Below the pieces are notes generated by a model, which ran no database searches, was not told where the DNA came from, and saw only the letters and a program-made list of their open reading frames with translations. The translations under genes and the position numbers were made by a program. Source: Hymenobacter aranciens (GTDB lineage: Bacteria; Bacteroidota; Bacteroidia; Cytophagales; Hymenobacteraceae). From it: 64,000 nt of DNA. The stretch covers positions 186,001 to 250,000 of the forward strand of contig NZ_JAUQSY010000008.1 of NCBI RefSeq assembly GCF_030580865.1. The letters run 5' to 3'. This document shows positions 45,281 through 51,443 of this stretch, one piece after another; position 1 is the first letter of the stretch; each line of letters starts with the position of its first letter.

Positions 45281-45428
45281 CTGCCCGGGGCAACAGGCGC
45301 CCGGCCTCCAAAATCCTGCTCTACCGCTGAGCTACGGCCGCCACCCAAAGGCAGCTGTCGGCGGGAATCGAACCCGCGACCTGGGCATTAAAAGTGCGAA
45401 GTATGGCCGGGCTACGACACCCGGGCAG
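45281..45428 (-). ncRNA. Y RNA-like RNA C (tRNA-like domain)
   Basis: 148 nt. Outer 9-bp stem CUGCCCGGG/CCCGGGCAG. Loop strands UGUCGUAG and CGCCUGUUGC; 7-bp helix CCCGGCC/GGCCGGG; AUACUUCG. The tRNA-like domain has T arm GCGGG-UUCGAUU-CCCGC, a long acceptor-like hairpin capped by UUUG, and D arm GCUC-AGCGGUA-GAGC. Confidence 0.85.
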
Positions 45429-45440
45429 GCTACTGCAAAA

Positions 45441-45570
45441 GGCAGCAAGGCAATGGACTAAAATCAGTTGCTCAACCAACCGAGCAGCACCGCCGGTTTT
45501 ACTTAATTAAGTGGAGGCGGTGGAAAGAATCGAACTTCCGAAGGAATGATTTTATACGGCACCTGCTGCC
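45441..45570 (-). ncRNA. Y RNA-like RNA D (tRNA-like domain)
   Basis: 130 nt. Outer stem GGCAGCA/UGCUGCC plus GG/CC. Loop strands UGCCGUAU and AGUCCAUUGC; 7-bp AU-rich helix AAAAUCA/UGAUUUU; UUCCUUCG. T-like arm with UUCGAUU loop, acceptor-like hairpin ACCGCC/GGCGGU with an inner ACUUAAUUAAGU palindrome, and D arm GCUC-GGUUGGUU-GAGC. The change of both strands of the 7-bp helix compared with the GC-rich copies supports the pairing. Confidence 0.85.
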
Positions 45571-45582
45571 AGTATTTTGTTT

Positions 45583-45727
45583 CCGATTGGGGCAACAGTC
45601 GCCGGGCCAGCCGGGGTGGCCCTACCATTGCGCGGACGCCCTGCCTCGCGGCAGCACTTCGGGAGTCGAACCCGCGACCAGCCCCTGTTTGGGAGCGAAG
45701 GAAGGCCCGGCTACGGCACCCAATCGG
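45583..45727 (-). ncRNA. Y RNA-like RNA E (tRNA-like domain)
   Basis: 145 nt; outer stem CCGAUUGGG/CCCAAUCGG, extendable to 13 bp (45579-45731). Loop strands UGCCGUAG and CGACUGUUGC; 7-bp helix CCGGGCC/GGCCCGG; UUCCUUCG. A variable-arm-like hairpin GCUCC/GGGGC, T arm CGGG-UUCGACU-CCCG, acceptor-like hairpin CUGCC-GCGA-GGCAG closed by a GNRA tetraloop, and a degenerate D arm. No U tract follows, so it may be processed from a longer transcript. Confidence 0.82.
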
Positions 45728-45758
45728 AAACGTAAGCTTGAAAAATTATCCGCAAAAA

Positions 45759-45893
45759 TTCGGGGCAACAGGCGGCAGGCGCAATGTTTTCGTCCACCAG
45801 CCGAAGCTGGCAGCAGGATTCGAACCCGCGAGATGAGGCCAGGCCTCACCCGAAAACTTTACCACGAAGTAGCGCCCATCTACGGCACCCGAA
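45759..45893 (-). ncRNA. Y RNA-like RNA F (T arm, no clear D arm)
   Basis: 135 nt. Outer stem UUCGGG/CCCGAA followed by UUUUUG. Loop strands UGCCGUAG and CGCCUGUUGC; helix UGGGCGC/GCGCCUG; CUACUUCG. The inside has helix GUUUUCG/CGAAAAC, a 7-bp variable-arm-like hairpin, T arm GCGGG-UUCGAAU-CCUGC, and acceptor-like hairpin CCAGC-UUCG-GCUGG with a UUCG tetraloop. The D arm is not recognisable. It is the first RNA downstream of the macrodomain gene. Confidence 0.8.
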
Positions 45894-46010
45894 CCAGGCG
45901 CGGCTAGCCGAGTTGGGACGGGCCACCGCAGTGGCGCCGCCCCGGCCGGCGACTGCCCCAAATGGGCAGCCGTCTTCCTAACATCAGCATAGTAAGTGAG
46001 AGGTTAACGA
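45894..46010 (-). other. Structured spacer between macrodomain gene and RNA F
   Basis: Read on the minus strand it contains two hairpins: GGCUGCCC/GGGCAGUC near 45948-45968 and GCCAC-UGCG-GUGGC near 45930-45943. No U tract and no Y-type motif. It may insulate the RNA array or be a processing site. Confidence 0.4.
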
Positions 46011-46853
46011 TTAGAGAAACGGTTTTAGTGCCCGCTCAAAGGCGAGCAAAGTGTCGTGCGGCGGCTTGGGGTCGAAAATGGCGAAGTCAATGCGCCGGAA
46101 CCGCCCCCGAATCCGCTCATCCGCCAGCGCTTCGGCGAAAAGCTCGGCCACCTCGGCCGGCTCGTTGCCAAATACGCCGCAGCCCCAGGCCCCCAGCACC
46201 AGGTTGGCAATACCGTGGCGGGCGGCCGCCGCCAGCACCAGCCGCAAGCGGCGCTGCATGGTGGGTCGCAGCTGCGGCAGCAGCTCGGGCGAGTTGCGGC
46301 GCAGCGCCCCGGCATTCACGGCCGGGGCCGTGATAAAATCAACAGTGAAAGGCTGTTCCAGCCACTCGCCCGCCTCGCCGCGAAACACCGGCACGCCCGG
46401 CGAGTAGATGAAGTAGTCGCTGTAGAGGCCGGTGCTGTCGGGCCGGGCGTTGTGGGCGTACATCTCCCGAAACTGCGTCAGGCACGGATACAGCCCCGAC
46501 GACCGCGCCAGACTTTCCTCCTGCGCCTGGCTGCCGCCCAGGAAGCCCCCGCCCGGGTTGCGAGCCGAGGCGAAGTTCAGGCAGCCCACGCGCCCGCCGG
46601 GCTTGGCCAGCGCGGCCGCCGCTTCCAGCGTAGTGGCCTGGTACACCTGCACTCCGGCCGGAGCACCGGCGGGCTTTTCCAGCTCACGCAGCAGCTCATC
46701 GGCCTGGTTGGGCCGGTAGAGTACGCTGCCGGTTTCGGCGGCGCGCTGGGCTTCGGCCAGCGGCACGCGCTGCTGTTCAGCGGTATGGTAAGCGCCCTGC
46801 GCCAGCGCGTCGAGCGTGCTTTGGGCAATGCGTTGGCGGATGTCGCGGTTCAT
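46011..46853 (-). CDS. PARG-type macrodomain ADP-ribose hydrolase (TIGR02452-like)
   Basis: A 280-residue protein; ATG 46853 is preferred over the TTG at 46862. It matches the microbial PARG-type family (TIGR02452/DUF2263), with LNFASARNPGGGFLGG and the catalytic pattern GGG-x7-QEE (G101-G103, Q111-E113), so it should be active in removing ADP-ribose. A second conserved loop is LVLGAWGCGVFGNEP. It lies between Y-like RNAs G and F, with RNA G ending 30 nt before its ATG, and is co-oriented with Ro60 and rtcB. It may reverse ADP-ribosylation of RNA ends or of proteins in RNA-damage responses; this is inference. Confidence 0.88.
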   Translation of the reverse strand: MNRDIRQRIAQSTLDALAQGAYHTAEQQRVPLAEAQRAAETGSVLYRPNQADELLRELEKPAGAPAGVQVYQATTLEAAAALAKPGGRVGCLNFASARNPGGGFLGGSQAQEESLARSSGLYPCLTQFREMYAHNARPDSTGLYSDYFIYSPGVPVFRGEAGEWLEQPFTVDFITAPAVNAGALRRNSPELLPQLRPTMQRRLRLVLAAAARHGIANLVLGAWGCGVFGNEPAEVAELFAEALADERIRGRFRRIDFAIFDPKPPHDTLLAFERALKPFL

Positions 46854-46883
46854 AAAAGTCAATTAAAAAGTCGGAAAAACTAT

Positions 46884-46985
46884 TAGTAAAGGCAACTAGC
46901 CTGCAGGTTCCGAATTACTTCCTGGTTCCTAACCAGGCGGGTCTGCGCCCTTAACGAAGCATGCCTGCAGTACGGCACCTTACTA
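46884..46985 (-). ncRNA. Y RNA-like RNA G (no tRNA-like domain)
   Basis: 102 nt. Outer stem UAGUAA/UUACUA plus GG/CC. Loop strands UGCCGUA and GCUAGUUGC; 7-bp helix CUGCAGG/CCUGCAG; AUGCUUCG. The interior has a 7-bp hairpin CCUGGUU/AACCAGG but no T loop or D arm. UUUUU follows shortly after, before the macrodomain start codon. Confidence 0.78.
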
Positions 46986-46992
46986 TTCAAGC

Positions 46993-47010
46993 AATATTTT
47001 TACGGCACTA
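46993..47010 (-). other. Vestigial Y-type motif
   Basis: Between RNAs H and G the minus strand reads UUAGUGCCGUA...UAUUG, a lone copy of the GUGCCGUA 5' motif with a nearby UUG and no room for a full RNA. Probably the remnant of a deleted copy. Confidence 0.35.
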
Positions 47011-47012
47011 AA

Positions 47013-47125
47013 CTGACTGGGCAACAAGCGCCGGACCACCAGACTCCGGGTTATTAGCCCGGCGAGGAATTGCACCTCCATCGTAGGTTCAGAACGAAGT
47101 AAGTCGCGACTACGGCACCAGTCAG
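47013..47125 (-). ncRNA. Y RNA-like RNA H (degenerate tRNA-like domain)
   Basis: 113 nt. Outer stem CUGACUGG/CCAGUCAG. Loop strands UGCCGUAG and CGCUUGUUGC; UUACUUCG. T-like arm GAGG-UGCAAUU-CCUC, acceptor-like hairpin CCGGG/CCCGG, degenerate D arm region (UCUGGUGGUCC). The 7-bp helix next to the loop is weak (UCGCGAC versus GGUCCGG), unlike the other copies. It is the copy nearest the Ro60 gene. Confidence 0.75.
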
Positions 47126-47204
47126 GCCGCGCACCATCGGCTAGCGGTGGCGGTGCGAAAGGCGGCCGGGGGTTCCGCTTTATTGCCCGGCCGGTTTCGC
47201 GTAA
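47126..47204 (-). other. Structured spacer after the Ro60 gene
   Basis: Two GC-rich hairpins read on the minus strand: GGCCGGG/CCCGGCC near 47161-47195 and CGCACC/GGUGCG near 47128-47157, the first followed by UUUCG. It lacks the Y-type motif. It could be an attenuator between the Ro60 gene and the RNAs. Confidence 0.4.
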
Positions 47205-48728
47205 TTACAATTCAATCTTCTCGATTTCGCTCAGCGCCGAGCCGCCGTTTTCCACGGCATTCAGCACGTCGAACACTTTGTCGGACCAGCCCGCAATCAG
47301 GGCCACGCCATTTTCGGGGCGCACCTCGAGCGGCGTGGCACCGTGGCCGGCCAGGTCGAAGAGGTAGAGGCGGGCCTGGGACGCCACGGTGCGGCGGTAC
47401 TCGGCCCATTCCCGGGCGATGGTGCCGCCGTCGCCGGTGCTGTTCCACAGTTGCGCGTCGGTGAAAATCATTACCTTGTCAACCACTTCGCGGCGCTGGC
47501 GCAGGTCCCGAATTACCAGGTAGCCGTTGGTGGAGTAGCCCACCTCGCCTTCGCGGCGGTAGAATTCGTCCACGTTGCGCAGCACCGGCCCGCGGGGCAG
47601 CGCCACCTGCTTCCAACGGTCGCCGAACATGCCGGTAATCACCTGCTGGCAGCGGCTTTGCAGCAACATACCCAGCACCAAACCTACGTCGTAGAGCAGC
47701 ACTTTGCTGTGCGCTGAAATCGGCTGCTGCATCGAGCCCGACACGTCGCAGGCCACCACCACGCGGGTGTCGGCGCCGAAGCCGCGCAGGTTGGCCGCAC
47801 TGTGGGCAATGGCGTCTTCCAGGGCCGTCAGCACCGCCGCTACGTGGCCGCTTTGCACGGTTTTCACCTCGCGGTAAGCGGCCAGGAAGCGGAAGGGCAG
47901 CTGCTTGCTGCGCGCTACCGCCGGCTGGCTGGCCAGCGTAGCGCACACCAGCGTCATCGCCTCGGCCGAAACCTTGGCTTCGAGGATGTTGCGCAGGTTG
48001 CGGAGCAAAGCCATGTAGCCCAGCTTGCCGCTGCCAATCAGCTCCTCCCACTTCTGGCGGAAGGCCGTTTCGCGCTCCTGCGGCGTGGCGTAGGCCACCT
48101 GCCCCTGCGCCGACAATTCCGTTTCCCAGGTGTAGGGCGTGGGCAATTCGCCGCGCACCAGCTGGTCGAACAGGGCTTGCTGAGCCGCATCCTTGGCCGT
48201 GGGGTGCACCAGGAACAGCGCATCGCGCAGGCGCACCGCCCCATCCCGGTCGTACTTGGCCAGCTGGTAGCCGTCGAAGCGGTTGAAGGCTTCGGCCAGG
48301 CCCCGCTGCACCTGTTTCGACAAGCGGCCCAAGGTTTTACGGCCGCTACGGGCGTTGGCCTGGGCATAGTAGGCCAGGATTTCCGTGATTTCGTCGGCCC
48401 GCTGCACCACCCGTCCCATGAGGCGCGCTACCAGGCTGTCGCCGTTGTGAATACGCGCCAGCTCGACGGCCAGCACCAGCGGCACCGAGCGCAAATGCAA
48501 TTGCTCGCGGGCATACACGGCCAGTTGCGCTACGAACTGCGGGTTGTTTTTCGCAATTAATTCGCGCAGGCGCAGCAGACGCGTGTCGGCCTTTTCGTAA
48601 TATTGGTCGTTGAGGGAGGCCGTCGCCACTGCCGCGTACAGCTCCAGCTGGGGCGTAAGTACGTAAGCCTCTGCGCCAGCGTGGTTCACGGTCTGCGCAT
48701 TGTTGCGGGAGAAGAAGTTGAAGCGCAT
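47205..48728 (-). CDS. rsr: Ro60/Rsr-like TROVE-domain protein
   Basis: A 507-residue Ro60 orthologue; the start at 48728 (MRFNFFSRNNAQTVNHAG) fits the family better than the upstream ATG. Residues ~20-320 are the HEAT-like TROVE ring (QLAVYAREQLHLRSVPLVLAVEL, DALFLVHPTAKD). Residues ~321-507 are a vWFA domain with MIDAS sequence DVSGS (328-332). Ro60 rings bind Y RNAs on the outside and misfolded RNA ends in the cavity; in bacteria they act in RNA decay and stress survival. First gene of the operon with eight Y-like RNAs, a PARG macrodomain and rtcB. Confidence 0.94.
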   Translation of the reverse strand: MRFNFFSRNNAQTVNHAGAEAYVLTPQLELYAAVATASLNDQYYEKADTRLLRLRELIAKNNPQFVAQLAVYAREQLHLRSVPLVLAVELARIHNGDSLVARLMGRVVQRADEITEILAYYAQANARSGRKTLGRLSKQVQRGLAEAFNRFDGYQLAKYDRDGAVRLRDALFLVHPTAKDAAQQALFDQLVRGELPTPYTWETELSAQGQVAYATPQERETAFRQKWEELIGSGKLGYMALLRNLRNILEAKVSAEAMTLVCATLASQPAVARSKQLPFRFLAAYREVKTVQSGHVAAVLTALEDAIAHSAANLRGFGADTRVVVACDVSGSMQQPISAHSKVLLYDVGLVLGMLLQSRCQQVITGMFGDRWKQVALPRGPVLRNVDEFYRREGEVGYSTNGYLVIRDLRQRREVVDKVMIFTDAQLWNSTGDGGTIAREWAEYRRTVASQARLYLFDLAGHGATPLEVRPENGVALIAGWSDKVFDVLNAVENGGSALSEIEKIEL

Positions 48729-48809
48729 GGTGGTGGGAATTGGGAGTGAGAGGTGGTAATTGCGGAGTAAATGGCGGTGTTGCGACAATTATTCCCGCAG
48801 TTTTAGTGC

Positions 48810-48880
48810 GTAATTATTACTGCAATTCAAATTGAATTGGGCGTAGCTTTCCCAGTCGAATAAAAACTAATTTTTATTCG
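48810..48880 (-). promoter_or_regulatory. Cluster of palindromes upstream of Ro60 (operator candidates)
   Basis: Three palindromes precede the Ro60 gene: GTAATTATTAC (48810-48820), AATTCAAATTGAATT (48824-48838), and CGAATAAAAA-CTAA-TTTTTATTCG (48857-48880, perfect 10-bp arms). They are AT-rich and placed where a regulator or promoter of the RNA-repair operon would act. No regulator gene such as rtcR is present nearby. Confidence 0.45.
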
Positions 48881-48897
48881 TAAAAATGGGCACAAAA

Positions 48898-48926
48898 AAG
48901 CCCGGCTTTTGGGGAAAACCGGGCTT
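48898..48926 (-). terminator. Rho-independent terminator
   Basis: Arms AAGCCCGG/CCGGGCTT; on the minus strand TTTTTTGTG follows. It closes the small ORF at 48953-49063 and insulates it from the Ro60 operon. Confidence 0.75.
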
Positions 48927-48952
48927 CTCTGGCGGAGTATGTGACGCAGGAT

Positions 48953-49063
48953 TTAGCTGCGTTTATACTGTCCGGAAAAAGCGCGATTGCTCCAGCTCAT
49001 ACGACCTTCAATTGGCCGCCGGGAATCCTGCTTGGGCTGATTTGTAAGGTGATTGGACAACAT
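48953..49063 (-). CDS. Small ORF 1 (36 aa)
   Basis: A 36-residue ORF, MLSNHLTNQ to SGQYKRS, basic and without a membrane segment, directly followed by a terminator. It resembles the other small ORF at 49158-49238 (HLT near the N terminus, K-x-DS, a Pro then Arg), and the two have the same ORF-then-terminator arrangement. I do not recognise the family. It could be a tiny gene or a fragment of a regulatory RNA. Confidence 0.45.
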   Translation of the reverse strand: MLSNHLTNQPKQDSRRPIEGRMSWSNRAFSGQYKRS

Positions 49064-49103
49064 GAGGGAGAAAAGCTAAGCGGCTAAGCAGCCTGACTTA
49101 CAA

Positions 49104-49130
49104 CAAAAAACCCGGGCTGTCTGGCCCGGG
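49104..49130 (-). terminator. Rho-independent terminator
   Basis: CCCGGGC/GCCCGGG arms with TTTTTTGTTG following on the minus strand. It closes small ORF 2. Confidence 0.75.
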
Positions 49131-49157
49131 CTGCATCTACTTTCAGGAGTACTGAAA

Positions 49158-49238
49158 TTAGCTGTGTACCACGAGCCCACGCTGCCGTTCTGGCTGCATG
49201 CTATCCGATTTGCGGCTATTGACTGTGAGGTGATACAT
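49158..49238 (-). CDS. Small ORF 2 (26 aa)
   Basis: A 26-residue ORF, MYHLTVNSRKSDS to LVVHS, followed by a terminator. AATCTTTG about 20 nt before the ATG resembles the Bacteroidota -7 box. Weak similarity to small ORF 1 suggests an old duplication. The 195 bp from here to the deacetylase gene are AT-rich and non-coding. Confidence 0.4.
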   Translation of the reverse strand: MYHLTVNSRKSDSMQPERQRGLVVHS

Positions 49239-49433
49239 TGCTCTGGGGAGTTTGATGTGACAAAGATTGAGGATTAATTTTTACCGCGCAAATTATTTTA
49301 AGAAAATTTTCAAAATAATTTTTCGAAGCGAATTAATTAATCATTCAAAACTGCTTTCCCGGCCCTTTACGGGCGGTTAATTACCAGGTTGCGCATTATT
49401 AACAAAAACCACATTTTCTCCGTTAGCCCAGCC

Positions 49434-50339
49434 ATGCCTTGCCTCGCCACTTCCGACCGCTATACCCTGGACTTACCGGCGGGCCACCGTTTTCCCATCG
49501 CCAAGTATGCGCTCATCCGCGAGCAATTGCTGTGGCAGGGCATCGCCGAGCCGGCCGATTTCTACGACCCCGGCCTGTGCGCCGAGGAGGACATTCGGCG
49601 CGTGCATACCGCCGACTACTGGCAGCGCGTGCGCGACCTGCAGCTGTCGGCTACCGAGGTGCGCCGCCTGGGCTTGCCGCAGAGCCCGCAGTTGGTGTTG
49701 CGCTCGCTGAGCAGCAGCGCCGGCACCCTGCAATCGGCCCTGCGGGCGCTGGATGATGGCATCGGCCTGAACCTGGCTGGCGGCACGCACCACGCCTTTG
49801 CCGACCGAGGCGAGGGGTTTTGTGTGCTCAACGACCAGGCCATTGCCGCCGCCCACCTGCTGGCGCACGGCCGGGCCCGGCAGATTTTAATCGTGGATTT
49901 GGACGTGCACCAGGGCGACGGCACGGCAGCTATTTTCCGGCACGAGCCGCGGGTATTCACGTTCTCAATGCACGCCGGGGCCAATTATCCCTTGCGCAAA
50001 GAGCAGTCGGACCTGGATGTGGCGCTGGCTCTTGGCACCGGCGACGCGGAATATCTGCAGCTACTCGGCGACACCTTGCCCCGCCTGCTGGCGCAGGTGC
50101 AGCCCGATTTTATTTTCTACCAGGCCGGCGTGGATGTGCTGGCGACCGACAAGCTGGGCAAGCTGGCGCTGAGCAAAGCCGGTTGCCGACGGCGCGATGA
50201 GCTGGTGCTGGGCCTATGCCATGCGCGGCAGCTGCCGGTGGCCGTGAGCATGGGCGGCGGCTATTCCGAGCGCCTCGGCGACATCGTGGACGCGCACTGC
50301 AACACGTTTCAGGTAGCCTTTAATCTGTGGAGCCGCTGA
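49434..50339 (+). CDS. Histone deacetylase-family amidohydrolase
   Basis: A 301-residue protein of the arginase/deacetylase fold (AcuC/APAH/HDAC-like). ATG 49434 is preferred over a TTG 45 bp upstream. Active-site features: AGGTHHAF (catalytic His pair), DLDVHQGDGT (Zn-binding Asp and His), the Asp in FYQAGVDVL, and MGGGYSERLGD. The usual bacterial substrates are acetylated polyamines, acetyl-lysine proteins or small amides. The shorter length and PAGHRFPIAKYALIREQL start match the bacterial class IV-like group. Confidence 0.88.
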   Translation: MPCLATSDRYTLDLPAGHRFPIAKYALIREQLLWQGIAEPADFYDPGLCAEEDIRRVHTADYWQRVRDLQLSATEVRRLGLPQSPQLVLRSLSSSAGTLQSALRALDDGIGLNLAGGTHHAFADRGEGFCVLNDQAIAAAHLLAHGRARQILIVDLDVHQGDGTAAIFRHEPRVFTFSMHAGANYPLRKEQSDLDVALALGTGDAEYLQLLGDTLPRLLAQVQPDFIFYQAGVDVLATDKLGKLALSKAGCRRRDELVLGLCHARQLPVAVSMGGGYSERLGDIVDAHCNTFQVAFNLWSR

Positions 50340-50349
50340 GGGGCCGCCG

Positions 50350-50357
50350 TACTTTTG
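50350..50357 (+). promoter_or_regulatory. Candidate -7 promoter element (TAnnTTTG)
   Basis: TACTTTTG ends 6 nt before the ATG at 50364, so transcription would begin at or close to the start codon (leaderless mRNA). No strong -33 TTG partner is seen. Confidence 0.35.
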
Positions 50358-50363
50358 CCCGTG

Positions 50364-51353
50364 ATGAGTAACGCCGAACAGTCCTTTCCCTCTCCTATCA
50401 ACGTGCCGGTGCGGACCGGGCCCTCTACTGGCACGCCCGCGCAACAGGCATTCCAACAGGCCATTCAGGCGGTGGAAAATTTGCGGGAGCAGCTGCGGGA
50501 GCTGAAAGATGCCCAGGCGGAAGCCCGCCGCCGCTACTGGCAGCAGGTGGGGCCGGTGGCGGCGCAGGTGGTGGATGCCCGACGGGCTTTGTATGCGCCG
50601 CTGGAGGAGGCTTTGCTGTTGAGCTACTTCAACCGGCTGGAAGAGCGGCAGATTACGGGTTTTATCCTCGCCAATGCCCAGGCCTTGCAGGAGCGGTTTG
50701 GCGAGAATGAAACGATGATTATTCAGAAGTATGCGCCGACGCGTGGGGCAGCAGCCAGCGCGGCTTCGACGACGACCCACCAAACGGACGACGCCCCGCC
50801 GCCCCACGAGCAGGCGGCCGCCCAGTCCCGCGCCCAGCGCAAAACCAAAGCCCAGAAAAAACAGGAAGCCGCCGAGCAGGCTGCCCGCGCCGAGCAGCAG
50901 CGCCTGCTATCCAACACCAAAACCGTGTACCGCCAGCTGGCCCGCGCCAACCACCCCGACCTGGAACGCGACCCCACCCAACAGCAGCACAAAACCGCGC
51001 TCATGCAGCGCATTACCGAAGCCTACGAGGCCAACGACCTCTACACGCTACTCCAGCTGCTGGCCGAAGGCGGCCCCGCCGATGCCGACTCCGACGACGT
51101 GCTGACGCGCTACACCCAGGCCCTGACGCAGCAGCAAATTGAGCTCAAGCAGCAATTGCAAGCACTGAAATTCGGCCCGAACGGCTTTTCCGGCAGCACC
51201 GGCAAAAAGCAAGAGTTGGAGCTCCGCCAGCTCAAGCGCGACCTGCGGGCCGAGGCCGAATACATCCAGCACGTGGGGCGGCTGATGCAGGAGCCCAGCG
51301 GCATGCGGGAGGTGCTGCGGATGCTGAGCGACGAAGGGCTGGAAACGGTGTAA
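50364..51353 (+). CDS. J-domain-like protein
   Basis: A 329-residue protein. N-terminal coiled coil (AVENLREQLRELKDAQAEARRR), a helical domain, then a Lys/Ala/Gln-rich linker (~residues 150-185). A J-domain-like segment follows (TVYRQLARANHPDLERD, then ITEAYEANDLYTLLQLL), with the HPD tripeptide. The C-terminal coiled coil contains LKQQLQALKFGP. The J domain would recruit DnaK to a client bound by the flanking helices; client unknown. Confidence 0.78.
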   Translation: MSNAEQSFPSPINVPVRTGPSTGTPAQQAFQQAIQAVENLREQLRELKDAQAEARRRYWQQVGPVAAQVVDARRALYAPLEEALLLSYFNRLEERQITGFILANAQALQERFGENETMIIQKYAPTRGAAASAASTTTHQTDDAPPPHEQAAAQSRAQRKTKAQKKQEAAEQAARAEQQRLLSNTKTVYRQLARANHPDLERDPTQQQHKTALMQRITEAYEANDLYTLLQLLAEGGPADADSDDVLTRYTQALTQQQIELKQQLQALKFGPNGFSGSTGKKQELELRQLKRDLRAEAEYIQHVGRLMQEPSGMREVLRMLSDEGLETV

Positions 51354-51354
51354 A

Positions 51355-51440
51355 CTGTCATACTGACGAAGGAAGCATCTTTTCAAGTTCGCACGAAATC
51401 GTTGAGGCGTAAGAGGATGCTTCCTTCGTCAGCATGGCAG
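51355..51440. repeat. Imperfect palindromic repeat between convergent genes
   Basis: Arms CTGACGAAGGAAGCATC and GATGCTTCCTTCGTCAG, with further pairing outside (CTGTCAT.../...ATGGCAG). It fills nearly the whole gap between the J-domain gene and the nuclease gene. Non-coding; a MITE/REP-like hairpin that could also terminate both genes. Confidence 0.7.
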
Positions 51441-51443
51441 GTC

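Noticed and set aside
45025..45893. A cluster of ordinary tRNA genes
   Set aside because: T arms and D arms are present, but in permuted order (3' half first). There is no anticodon loop, and the acceptor ends are joined by a hairpin. The order and the outer stem fit Y RNA-like molecules instead.
45546..45907. Overlapping ORFs of 96 and 106 codons within the RNA array
   Set aside because: They run antisense through RNAs D-F, have no domain, and the conservation pattern follows RNA stems, not codons.
45025..47125. The plus strand as the RNA strand (it contains CGAAG, like a motif I associate with Y RNAs)
   Set aside because: T loops (UUCGANU), D loops, U tracts after the stems, and the direction of rsr, the macrodomain gene and rtcB all point to the minus strand.
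44954..47130. CRISPR-like array
   Set aside because: The recurring motifs (GGCAACAGGCG and CTACGGCACC on the plus strand) are short, lie on the two sides of folded units of 76-148 nt, and no cas genes are near.
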